This document shows, in pieces, positions 39,801-49,435 of a stretch of 64,000 bases of DNA. This DNA is from Lottia gigantea. Taxonomy: Eukaryota; Mollusca; Gastropoda; Lottiidae. The notes under the pieces are model-generated. The model was not told the origin of the DNA, did not search any database, and saw only the letters and a program-made list of their open reading frames with translations. The translations under genes and the position numbers were made by a program. Location: the NCBI RefSeq assembly GCF_000327385.1, contig NW_008709979.1, positions 588,950 through 652,949 on the forward strand. The letters are read 5' to 3'. The stretch's first letter is position 1. The number at the start of each line of letters is the position of its first letter.

Positions 39801-42800
39801 TATTGAACTGTGGCACTTCCGGTTTTGCAAAAAAGATCCAAAATATATTTATGCACATCGTCGCCTATATCTAAGGTTCGTGAATGTTGAATGGTTGCTG
39901 CAACTATTGTAGTCTAAGCTCAGTAAGGTGTGTAAAAATCGAAAAAAAAAAAAAAAAAAAAAAGAATTGACATTTCGATAACAAACTGGGACTTTGCTGA
40001 AAGCAAAGTCCCACAAATAATCAATAGGTCTGACTAAATAACTACCAGTACTAGCTGAAAATAACAATATGAATTATCAATAGGTCTGATCAAATAACTA
40101 CCAGTACTAGCTGAAAATAACAATACGAATTATCAATAGGTCTGACTAAATAACTACGAGTACAGGTAAAAATAACAATGTGATTTCATGTGAATAATAT
40201 AAAATTAAAGCTGTGTTCCTACCATGTTGTAATCTTTGTACTGCCATTTCTTTCGTTATGTTACCATGATAATAGGGTAGTGGTTCTACAGGATCTATAC
40301 AGCTATCCTACATTAATCAACATATATGTAAAACACATTCAAGCAGTTCTACTCAAAAATCTAGCCAAATACATATATATGCTGGTATAGAAGTCAAGTT
40401 AAAGCATCATAAAATCAGGATTAATTAAATTAATTAAGATTGAAGAAGGAAGTTTGTTCAGATCTCTTGGAATAAATTATAATGTATATCATATACTAAT
40501 ATAGGTATAGCATAGCGTGAAAAACAACACGATTTTGTAGGTTTGTTTAAATATTTCTATATTGCTCTACAATTGATGTATTGAGTACTATTCTAAAAGT
40601 GAGAATCTTTGTTATTGTTTAGGTATCATACTGTGTTGATTAAAAATATCATTAAAGCCTTATGACTTACCAGGTTTTCAACTAAAGCTGCAGGTATTAT
40701 ACCACTTTGGTTATTTCTAGATGTTACCCACATCCACCCTTCTTTCAATTCATTATTTACTATAAATATCTCTCCCTTCTCAAAACTATAGAAATAATGT
40801 GAAACAATAATGTTAACTTGTAAATAAATAACCAAAACGAAATAATCTTTTCTTCATGTTACCCTGGTAAGATATACTAATTAACAATTATCTATTATAA
40901 TTGCACAGCAAAACCATTTCATATTCTTATAAAATTTTCAAGAAATAATTCGTTGAACAAAATTTTATGTGGTTTTCGACAGATATAGATATTTCAGGAC
41001 TAGATGTCTAGATGTATTATATTACCCTCTAGAATGAAATAGAGAATGTTACCTGATTTGATCTGTATCAGGCATACAGACATTATAAGATAATATAGCC
41101 ATGACTCTTCTTCTATTATCATCTACGGGCTACAATATTATCAATTTTAATTAATTATCACTGAAAATTTTGGAAACTTATAAAACATCAACATGCCTTT
41201 TATCCATTCAATAATTTCTAGGACTGCCTCTTAAAATGAAAATAGAATTGAATCCCTCAATAATTGTATCATCATATAAAGATCTATACTGTTATTGGCT
41301 AAGTTTGAGAATTGACTTTTATTCTCATTCTAAGAGGTACAATTTTTTTAATTTTACAATACAGCAGAACAAATTTTATATTTCATTATCTATGTAACAT
41401 CAATGATTGAAAGAAAGGAGAAATCTTTGAATTTCTTTTAGATTATTGAAAGGACCTACCTGTGGTGGGGGTATAGGATGTTTGAGTGCTTCCCCTTTGA
41501 TAAGACATGAATAGGTTGTATAATAACCAATCAAATCAGATAGAGAATCAAACGTTCTACCACCAATATAATATTCACCACAAAGAGCAGTTATTCTGTA
41601 AGAAAAAATTGTCATCTAAAAGAGATATATATTTGCTTCTATATTTGATCTATCAGATAATATCTGCCCTTTTGGTATGATCTGAAAATGACAACTGGGT
41701 AAATTTTATTTTTAACGAGCAAACTTTGAAGCTATGTTTTTAAATCAAATAACAGTATTCTATTTCACATTGTAATTTTTAGAATAAAATAAACAAGCTG
41801 AAAGAGAACTCATACCTAAAATGTGTTATAGATGAATCTGTTCCTAAATATGATATAACAAATGATCCTGGTTTACTTTCACTTTCTCTTATTAAATAAC
41901 TGCCCTCTTGATTACTGGTTAATAGTCGTTGTTCAGCAGTATTTCTATTTAATTTACCATGATACCACCTATAATCAAAATATATCACCCATCTTCACAT
42001 TAATAATTACCGGTACCAGTTACTGTAAATTGCAATCGCATGCACTTCTCATCTCACACTCTCTGAGGATTCCCTATTTTTTGGAAAATATTTATGTAGG
42101 TGTAGTGTATTTGTCAAGCTTGCAGGTTTATTTTTTCAAGGAATCAATCAATTTAAACTTCCCTCAAAAATAAGTCTGACAATCTTTAAGTATATTCATT
42201 GCTTTATGAAACAAATCCAAGCTAATAAGCTTCAAAAAGTTGTAGAAGCTTTATCAGATAAATATATGAAAAAGAAATACCAGTATTACCAAATTTTATG
42301 TAGAAATTGAGACTAGTATTTTGTAAGATGTCAATGTTTACCACATAAATTATAATTGGCAGATATTAGAGACTGGCTACTCATTCATTCACACATTAAG
42401 CTTTTTATACCCTATGGCTACACAAAGTTCATTCACAGATTATTGTGGTCAATAGAGGTCATGTACTGGTCAATATCTATGAATGAACAACTTAATGACC
42501 TACTTTCTACATCCATTCATGTATTATTTGACATTTCCTTACTCTTTTATACCCCTTCCTTTCAAAGATACTAATAGGAAATGTATTTTTTTCACATTTG
42601 TTTTATTAATACCTTTTAAAAAGCAATTGAAAATCTCACTTTTCGGTCAAATCTGAACACATTTTTTTTAAAGAGGGTTTTAAAACAAAAATTAAATTTC
42701 ACAAATCTAGTCAATAATTTCAACCTATGAAGCTGCATATTCTTCATAGGCATTTGAAGTTTAATCAATATGATATAAGCTTACTGCAATATGCTGTATG

Positions 42801-43651
42801 TCTATAGGCATTTCAGAATTCTTAATGAAACTTCAGATTCTTGTGATTTTATGCAGTGATTAATATGGAATTTGTCCATTTTCAACACAATAAAATATTA
42901 AAATATTTTTGGGACTTGTGGCCTTTTAGGTAAGGTATATGGTACGGTACATATAAAATAAAAGCTTTGTTCTGCATCAACTTTCAAACCTGAAATGGAT
43001 CCCCAGTCCCAGACCTCAAATTATTGCTAATAATATTGTTTTGTAAACTTGTAACTAAGCTTGACTAAGCTTAGGCTTATTCCCCTGTAATTCATAGGCA
43101 AATCGACAAACTATACAATTTCAAAATGCAATTTAATAAACTGGCCTATCCTCCAGGCCTGGGATGGGCCTCTGCTGATTAAATGACAGGCAAACCTTTA
43201 TTTTATATTGTTAAATAATACTGTATCACTAACTTTTAGGCCAGTGACCCAGTGTTTACATTGACTGAATCCTTTACTTTTGATACAGACATGCTCTGTA
43301 TAAGTATGCATATTTGTGGTTTATGCTCTATTATAAGAGGAATGTAACTTCACGTTTACCATAGTCATAGAGCCAAGGTTCTCAAATCTAGGCGTAAATG
43401 ATCGACCCTCCCCTTTAGAGCCTCGACTCTCAAACTGAATGAATCAAATTTGGAAAAAGTCCAAACTTTTCATCAACAATGCATTCTCAAAATTATCACG
43501 ATGATATAACTTACAGCGCTTCCACTGGTGCCGTGAGGTCGAGTCTTTCTTCAGGAAATCCCTTTTCGTCAATTGGTGTCTCTCCCTCCTCTGTACTTTC
43601 GACATGAGAGCCTCCTTCGAAGCTAGCCTGTCGACTGGCCATGTCGGCCAT
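27851..43651 (-). CDS. RASA1: p120 RasGAP (Ras GTPase-activating protein 1), complete
   Basis: Twenty-four exons, in transcript order: 43651-43515, 41968-41816, 41595-41460, 41129-41053, 40785-40671, 40307-40223, 36916-36772, 36570-36495, 34809-34689, 34334-34252, 34093-34020, 33813-33726, 33394-33183, 32964-32894, 32176-32001, 31736-31574, 31127-30985, 30520-30405, 29934-29848, 29666-29599, 29376-29288, 29052-28975, 28818-28693, 27928-27851. They join in frame to 898 residues. Domains: SH2 (about 47-140, FLVR Arg73 in GSYLIRES), SH3 (about 143-206), SH2 (about 218-307, Arg243 in GSYLVRPSD), PH (about 341-445), C2 (about 450-570), RasGAP (about 585-840, arginine finger Arg645 in TLFRIT, FLRLLCPA at 757-764). 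The protein binds phosphotyrosine partners and switches off Ras at the membrane. It is about 150 residues shorter than human RASA1, lacking most of the N-terminal Gly/Pro-rich region. Intron 11 is GC-AG (AAAG|GCAAGT). Introns 6 and 23 contain splice-site-bearing tandem arrays. Confidence 0.96.
28148..28692 (-). repeat. 33-bp tandem array carrying copies of the exon 23 end and its 5' splice site
   Basis: About 16 units fill the exon-proximal part of RASA1 intron 23. On the gene strand each unit reads TCAGAGTCACAG|GTAAATATT followed by an ATT-rich stretch, the same bases as the exon 23 terminus and donor. Most units keep the CAG|GTAAAT donor. The unit is 33 bp (11 codons), so it preserves frame between units (SESQVNIILLL), although reading on from exon 23 meets a TAG in the first unit (near 28664). 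Confidence 0.85.
32260..32600. repeat. molluscan-type interspersed repeat fragment in RASA1 intron 14
   Basis: Contains GACAAGGGCAATAACTC and a terminal GACGGACCGACGGACGGAC run. Related CAAGGGCAATAACTC phrases occur near 11365 and, diverged, at 11650 and 11725. Ends and class were not resolved. Confidence 0.35.
35280..35375 (+). repeat. SINE-like interspersed repeat, copy 2 (partial), RASA1 intron 8
   Basis: Shares GTGTACTACAGGCTGTGC, the CTCTCRACAGTT block and GCTACTGTCCT with the 457-625 copy; the 3' half is missing. Confidence 0.45.
35548..35810 (+). mobile_element. MITE family A, copy 3, full length, RASA1 intron 8
   Basis: A 263-bp element with inverted ends: TAAAGGACAG at the left and CTATCCCTTTAA at the right, and internal blocks (TTGATTTG, CAGAAGTACTAG, TCATTTTAACTTTTTC, ATAATTCTGGAC) shared in order with 52605-52947. 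A segment present in other copies between TTCTGGACA and the AAAATGGTGCATC end is deleted. No coding capacity. Confidence 0.65.
36917..37877 (-). repeat. 56-bp tandem array carrying a 3' splice site plus the start of the second SH2 exon (left block)
   Basis: About 17 units directly abut exon 7 of RASA1. On the gene strand a unit reads TTATTTTCAG|CTGGTACTGG then TAGTTATTTAGTC, i.e. acceptor plus the bases encoding GTGSYLVRP, which include the FLVR arginine. Roughly half the units keep the CAG acceptor; the others form a second subfamily in which it became TTTTTACCTATACTGG, without AG. Confidence 0.9.
37878..40015 (-). mobile_element. about 2.1-kb non-autonomous Helentron/Helitron2-like element inside the SH2 array
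   Basis: It interrupts the 56-bp array cleanly with no evident target duplication. On the minus strand it starts near TTGTGGGACTTTGC and ends GCCATGTGTGGCTCTAG followed by T: a short terminal palindrome just before CTAG. GTGGGACTTTGC at the start is matched by its complement near the other end (37900-37911), giving subterminal inverted repeats. A 12-bp-stem hairpin lies at 39987-40013. The interior has a duplicated unit of about 315 bp (around 38265-38510 and 38583-38830), many AGGTCAAGGTCA-like phrases and an A-run at 39941-39963. No transposase or Rep-helicase frame is present. Confidence 0.55.
40016..40180 (-). repeat. 56-bp SH2-exon/3' splice site array (right block, three units)
   Basis: Continuation of the 36917-37877 array beyond the inserted element; two units keep the CAG acceptor and one has lost it. 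It ends about 40 bp from exon 6, so the array and the inserted element together fill nearly all of intron 6. Confidence 0.85.
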
Positions 43652-44474
43652 ATTTTCTCACATCGCAGTGTGTAATTACTGTAATCTGATTGGTTAAAAG
43701 TATGTCGGCTCATGATGAATGAAGAAAATAGGGTAAATGGTACAATTGTGCGCCTTCAGTCTAGTGGATAAGATCTTTAATGCAAATCTGCATTTGCTGC
43801 ATTAGTTTTCATAATAGGGCCTAAGATCTTTCAAACTAGGGTTGAAAACACCATAATATTGTTAGTGGTCTATACTTGAGTGTTACACATGTATATTTAT
43901 ATACAATATTATGTAATATGATCTCAAAATCTTCTTCTATCAGCTATTTCTTTTAAAAATTGTTCTTATTAAGTAATTTCAGATTAGATGGTAGACAACT
44001 TCTACCTCTTGCTAAATTTCACCTAAAATTATTGACATTGCTGCAAATTTAAAACAGATTATCATGGATGGACTAAGCTTTATTAGATAGGCGGGTAAAA
44101 ATGTGATTTCAGTATTCACTGAAAATTCTATTTCATTCATAAATAAAAAAAAAAATAACTTGTTAATAGGCATAACTATCTGGCAAATCAAGTTAAATGA
44201 TTTTGTTTAGAAAAGTTTTGTCAATTTTGTTTGCAGCTGACAATACAGATAGGGTATGGATAGGCTACAGGTAAAAGTTGTAGAAGGTAGAAGGAATGGT
44301 AACACATAACCTAAATAATTGAATGCTCATTATAACATTTTAGAAATATTTGACACAAACTCAACTTTGTCTCTCTACTAACTTGGCTCTGTCTCTCCAG
44401 GAACTTGACTCTGTCTCTCCACTAACTTGAATCTGTCTTTCCCACTAACTCGACTCAGTCACTCCACTGCAGGT
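43652..44474. other. upstream region of RASA1, nothing further recognised
   Basis: The RASA1 promoter should lie here, but no core promoter motif stands out. There is no coding evidence. Confidence 0.3.
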
Positions 44475-44625
44475 CTAGTCGTTCAGATGGGACAATAAAC
44501 CAAGGCTGTGCACGTTAGAGATCCCTCGACAGAGCAAACTTTCCCTCATTGTATCCTGCATGGCATTGCCTGTCTTCATTAGCCCACATGGTACAGGAAA
44601 GTACGACGTAAAACTCCATTTCATT
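44475..44625 (+). repeat. SINE-like interspersed repeat, copy 3
   Basis: Carries CTAGTCGTTCAGATGGGACA, then the GGCTGTGCACGTTAGAGATC, CCTCGACAG and AAACTCCATTTCATTT blocks. It extends further 5' than copies 1 and 2 and is followed by a CTACTACT microsatellite. The GATGGGACAATAAACC block is typical of common molluscan SINE tails (family knowledge; assignment not verified). Confidence 0.5.
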
Positions 44626-44865
44626 TCTACTGCTACTACTACTACTCCTACTACTGTGTACTGATGTATATTAATGAGCTATGTGTCACAATTAATCAAT
44701 AATTTTGATTAGTTATTAAAGTTGAAGTAAATTTGCACATAAATGATTTTTAATTAAATGAATAAATTTGTAGGTCATATCATATGTAAAAAGTCTTCAC
44801 AAGTACTAAAAATAGCATAATTCCTAAAAAAAATACCTCTATGTCTTTCTATTATATGGTGGGTC

Positions 44866-44994
44866 ATTCTGAACACACATGGAATTGAAGGCTGGTGAGC
44901 TGTGAACACTATTACTGATTAACTTCTCTAAATATTTCCTGTGACTGAGACTATGGTGCCATTGGTCAAACAGATGGCGAACCTGTCCCTTTAA
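44866..44994 (+). mobile_element. MITE family A, copy 4 (partial)
   Basis: Contains TCTGAACACACATGGA, GAGCTGTGAACACTATTAC and a terminal CTGTCCCTTTAA. A family B end (TTAAAGGGGCAGTAAG) follows at about 45018, with no partner end found. Confidence 0.6.
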
Positions 44995-45476
44995 CCATGT
45001 TGCTGGACCTTCAATAGTTAAAGGGGCAGTAAGCCAAATATTTATAAGATGTTGTCCACTGGCAGAGACTGAATTCTGGATTGGGAGGAATCATTGCCAA
45101 ATTTTTGTCAATCCTTTCTAGGGAGGGTAAGGGGAAAATGTTTTGAACATCTAGGGCTTAAATCCTATATTTTATGCATTTTTTACAATGAAATAATGCA
45201 AAATTTGTACTCTTGAAGATTTTGTTGATTCAGCATTCTGTTTGGATAGATCGAAAGAGCAAACTTGCAACCCATGCATTTCTATTAGAGCAGTTTAGTG
45301 TCATTTGCTCAACTCTTTTTATCATGTAAACAACAACAGTAACTTAACACAAGTAGTTTTTAAATTTTTAAATCTGAATGATATTTTTAACAAATATTTT
45401 TGACTGTATCTGCATGCACTGACATTAACAACAATAATTTACAAATTTAGATTAATATATAATTATCCTAGAGAGT

Positions 45477-45482
45477 TTTATT
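45477..45482 (-). terminator. poly(A) signal abutting the CRELD stop codon
   Basis: AATAAA follows the TGA stop (45483-45485) with no spacing, predicting a 3' UTR of only some 15-30 bases unless a later site is used. Confidence 0.55.
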
Positions 45483-46427
45483 TCATAATTCATCTTTAAT
45501 ATTATCTAATATATCATTTTTATTTTCATCTTGACTTTCATCGTCATTTTGAATATCATCACTTTCTGTATTTTCATCATCTGGACTCACATTTTCATCC
45601 TCAGTTTCTGTCTCTTTAGGAATGTCTATACAAGTGAAAGATCCTTCATTATTGACACATTCTTTCCCTTCTTCACATACACTTAAATTGTCTGATTGTT
45701 TAGTTGTAGATGTACATTCATTTATATCAGTACATGTTTCATCTATTAACTCATATCCAGTATTACATTCTTCACATCCTGTAGGACCAGCTTGATAACA
45801 TCCTGATTTACACGATTGGTCACATTTCTGACAGACTACATGAGTTGTGTTCCTAGATTCTTCAAAATGATCATCAGAGCAATCATCACACAAATCTCCT
45901 TTATAACCATGATAACAACTACAGGTTCCTTTTCCTTTTCGAGTTCCATTACCATCGCAATTACCATTTCCAGAACAAGGTCTCTGAGCTCCACCAGTAC
46001 AAGGTATACAGTTTGGACCATAAGTATTCTCAGGACAACATGCTTTGATTTGCTCAATACACAGCCATTTATAAATATCCAAATTGTCTTTTTTTCCAAA
46101 TTCTTCAAACCAATATTTTTCAACAAGTTCTTCATGTTCCTCTAATAAATGATGACACTCTTTATCTCCTCCTTTACACAAGAATTCCATCACCTCAACT
46201 AGTCTTATTTCACTTTTTGCATATGATCCTAAAGCTTTTTCCTCCCAGTTGGTATTGCCTCCACCATAATTTGATTTGACAGTTTTATCTAAACCTGTTT
46301 TAAAATCGTCAGTAATAGTTTTACACACTGAGCACTTTGGGAATTTTTTCTTTCCTTCAACATTTGGTAATAATTCTAAAAGCATACAGAATACCACAAG
46401 CACCACTAAGGCATTAGACATTGACAT
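45483..46427 (-). CDS. CRELD2: CRELD2-like cysteine-rich EGF protein of the ER, KDEL-ending, single coding exon
   Basis: The 314-residue protein begins at ATG 46427 with a signal peptide (NALVVLVVFCMLLELL), then a CREL/saposin-like region with CSVC and the family hallmark NYGGGNTNWEE, an EGF-like unit (GTCSCYHGYKGDLC), furin-like Cys-rich repeats, a calcium-binding EGF (DINEC), an acidic tail and a C-terminal KDEL. CRELD2 proteins assist folding and disulphide handling in the ER and are induced by ER stress. The absence of the two C-terminal membrane segments of CRELD1 and the presence of KDEL favour CRELD2. The frame stays open to 46526, but an acceptor (CTATTACAG, 46435-46443) sits just before the chosen ATG, so the upstream part is probably a 97-bp intron (46435-46531) with a 5' UTR exon beyond. 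Vertebrate CRELD genes have many coding introns; this one has none. Confidence 0.92.
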   Translation of the reverse strand: MSMSNALVVLVVFCMLLELLPNVEGKKKFPKCSVCKTITDDFKTGLDKTVKSNYGGGNTNWEEKALGSYAKSEIRLVEVMEFLCKGGDKECHHLLEEHEELVEKYWFEEFGKKDNLDIYKWLCIEQIKACCPENTYGPNCIPCTGGAQRPCSGNGNCDGNGTRKGKGTCSCYHGYKGDLCDDCSDDHFEESRNTTHVVCQKCDQSCKSGCYQAGPTGCEECNTGYELIDETCTDINECTSTTKQSDNLSVCEEGKECVNNEGSFTCIDIPKETETEDENVSPDDENTESDDIQNDDESQDENKNDILDNIKDEL

Positions 46428-46582
46428 CTTTGGTCTGTAATAGTTTAAAAAGTTAACCATCAACCAGAATGGAAATAAAAGTGTTTTCTTCATTTCTAAA
46501 ATGATGTCGCTTTCCGGTTTCCACAAGTTACTTGAAAATATGAATGCTTTTCATAGGAATCCAGTTTCCATGAGGATTCCAG

Positions 46583-46595
46583 ATATATAGACGTC
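46583..46595 (-). promoter_or_regulatory. possible CRELD core promoter: GACGTC directly before TATATATC
   Basis: On the gene strand AGACGTCTATATATC lies about 160 bases before the start codon, and ACACGTGG about 100 bases further upstream with ATTGG nearby. ACGTG cores and CCAAT boxes are typical of ATF6/XBP1-type ER-stress control known for vertebrate CRELD2; here it is resemblance only. Confidence 0.3.
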
Positions 46596-47693
46596 TGGAA
46601 GCATGAATAATGAATCTTGGAGGGACTTGTGAAAGGATCTGCACTAGTAAACAAACGAAACACGACTTTCGTTTTAGCATTTCCACGTGTAATTAAATCA
46701 ACCAATGGAATAACAGCATTTTGGATATGCCAAATTTAAGAAAGGAAACCACAAGTTACAACAAAGTTTGCTTCAAAACTAAAAACTTTAAAATTTGTAT
46801 TTCAAGATTCTTATTATGACAGTCTTATATATTTCTTTCTTCAAAATGGCATATTTCTCTTGGTGTTCTAAACTGATATTGCGAGCGCAAATCTGAATCC
46901 TAAAATAAGATGATACCCTTCTCATAACGACCTTCACCTTCATGAAATATTTGACCCCCTAACACAGGTAGCTCTACAAGACATTGCCAACACTTCGACT
47001 GGCCTAAGACGTCTGAGTTCTGACGATAGGCCTATTCTTGTTCAAACGCAATGAAAAGTTTGTAGTAGGAGAATGTAACGATTTGTGGTTAGTATTAAGT
47101 AACCGATAAGTGGTCCGTGACTTGTGTCGATGAAAACGCAGCAATAAATGTAAGTTGCTAATGCCAATTTGTCACTCACTCAGCTGTCAGTGGCAGCGAC
47201 GACGTTGTCTAGGCTAACTCTGAGATTTTAAGAACAGGCTATCATTATCATCAGTATCACTTGGCCAATAGCTATGAAGGCTATGGCCTATGTCTATAAT
47301 ATCAGTATCACCAACTCAGGAAGAAGTAAGATTATATATAAAAGTAATGATAAAGGTTAGGATTGTTCACAGTAGTAACGCCGGTCACTATGTTCTTATC
47401 ACCATCTAACACTGGTAGGCGGTAAAACTATCTCGGATGTATATTGAATCAAGTTTTGCCATTGGCATTGTATGAAATGAAATGCCAACTACAAAATATA
47501 CCTGATACTGATAGATTTGCAGTTACTGTTTATAGTAGACAGGGGTTATAGTCAACCTTTTTATCCAAATTTGAGGGGCCATTTTGTGACCGAATCTGTG
47601 GCCAATTTGATTAGGTGCCAAGTTAACTATAACCCCTGTTAATACCATCATATCTCTGTAGTATGCACTCTATAAGCTTATATGTCTTTACGC

Positions 47694-47805
47694 TGATATT
47701 TCTGGACACACATGGATTTGGATTCACAGTGAGCTGTGAAAACCATTACTGATTAGCTTAGTAGCTAAGAAATTCCTCCAATTGGTCCAACAGATGGCGG
47801 ACTTG
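47694..47805 (+). mobile_element. MITE family A, copy 5 (partial)
   Basis: Contains TTTCTGGACACACATGGATT, GTGAGCTGTGAAAACCATTA and ends at GGACTTGTCTGTTGAA, a degraded form of the CTGTCCCTTTAA end. Confidence 0.5.
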
Positions 47806-48390
47806 TCTGTTGAAGGACATCTCAGACCACTGTTTTCAGACTTGCACCAACTTAGACCAACTTTGAAATTTGGTCCAAATTGTCTCCATCATGTCATTGA
47901 TCATACACATAGATTGTGTATAAAAATACACATTTTTGTCTTCCTAAGACTGTTGTTGAATATTTTGGCACAAAATGTCTATTTCAGTTGTTGTTGTCTT
48001 TGCAAATGACATTAATGAACTTGCAATGCATGTACAACTATCAAGGATCAATATGAAACAATGAATATAACTTGTCTAAAAACCATCTGTCAATATAAAC
48101 AATTATTGTCTGAAAATGTTTAATTGAGAGAGTAGTGGGTGTATGAGTTATTAGAGGTAATTGAAGTCAGTACAGTAATCAAAAAATAATACACCTTCAT
48201 GTTATAAAGTTTTGGATGCCAGTTTATTCAAACCAAAAGCCTATACTGGGCAAAAAAAGACAAGTAAAAATAGAATACATTCATCAATTTATTCTGAACA
48301 TTAACTCTATTACAGGGTACAGCTCAATACTAGCTACATGGTACCAGTAGTGACACTTTTTCAATGAAAAATGTTCTGAAATTGATATCG

Positions 48391-48561
48391 ACCGGAACTG
48401 ATCACTTTCTGTTGCAGGGAACTGATCACTTTCTGTTGCAGGGAACTGATCACTTTCTGTTGCAGGGAACTGATCACTTTCTGTTGCAGGGAACTGATCA
48501 CTTTCTGTTGCAGGGAACTGATCACTTTCTGTTGCAGGGAACTGATCACTTTCTGTTGCAG
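48391..48561 (+). repeat. 24-bp tandem repeat, seven nearly perfect copies
   Basis: The unit is GGAACTGATCACTTTCTGTT plus GCAG. Each unit contains a pyrimidine-rich run ending in GCAG|G, which resembles a 3' splice site. The near identity of the units implies recent expansion. Both strands are open across it only because 24 is a multiple of three. Confidence 0.9.
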
Positions 48562-49435
48562 TTGCTTTTAAATTGTTTATTTGATTTTAGGCTTTCATTT
48601 ACTACAGTATACATATAATACAGTACACACGGACACAACACATGTTAAGGTTTTCATTCTGAAAAATGATTTGGCCTTTGGGAAGCTGTAATAAAGAATG
48701 AACATAAAATTCTCAAGAATGATCAATATGAGTATATATTCATCAGTGAACTTACCTGGTGTCATAAAATTACAACAAAATCCCTGTAAAATCTGGAAAA
48801 TTGAAAAATCTTGATACTAAGCGTTTTTCAATAGTTATTAGCATATTTATGGATAATTACTAAGTTTTTTGGATTTATTGGATTATATAAGGATCCTGTT
48901 ATGTTATTTATGACACCAGGTATATCTACTGATGAATATATGCTCTTATTGGCCAAGTTTAAAATTCTTAAATTTTATGTTCATTCTAAGACATAGTATC
49001 ACTTTTATAAAGTCATTAATTAGACCACTATAGCACATAAGAACCAACAAGTACTTGAAAGGAGTTATTTGCATAATTATAGTTGTATGGTACAATGTTT
49101 TATATGTTTTGCAACAATTAAAAAATCACAAAAATATATTGATTTTTATTTGTTTCAGCCTGCACGCTCTTTTGTTTTTATATAAGTATATATTTGATAT
49201 AGTAGGCCTAATTATTATCAATATTGGGAAATAAGTTTGACTGTTTATTTCAAAGTGACCCTGTTCCTATCCGAACATAGAAGCAGCAGTATTGCTGAGT
49301 AATGAATATAGCTGTTTAAAATTCTGATATTGATAAGACATTACAAGGAAGATGAAGAACTCAGTGTTATTGATATTATTTGCTTTACCTGTTTATAAAA
49401 CTAGGAATACATTGTTTATTTTTAGAGATTACAGT

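Larger units (their letters stand above)
46435..49435. other. intergenic between the divergent CRELD and UGCG genes
   Basis: Besides the CRELD promoter candidate, a MITE copy (47694-47805) and a 24-bp tandem repeat (48391-48561), nothing is recognised. The 5' UTR exon of UGCG probably lies toward the right side, since an acceptor-like TTTTTAG occurs just before its first coding ATG. Confidence 0.3.

Noticed and set aside
46428-46526. Longer CRELD start with 33 extra residues
   Set aside because: It would put residues before a clean signal peptide and reads through a likely 97-bp intron (GTAAC...TTACAG).
48361-48618. Open frames on both strands across the 24-bp repeat
   Set aside because: Artefact of a repeat unit divisible by three; no start context or family.
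49352-49435. Upstream in-frame ATG of UGCG giving 28 more residues
   Set aside because: A pyrimidine-rich TTTTTAG directly before the shorter start looks like an intron end, and the added residues do not resemble UGCG N-termini.
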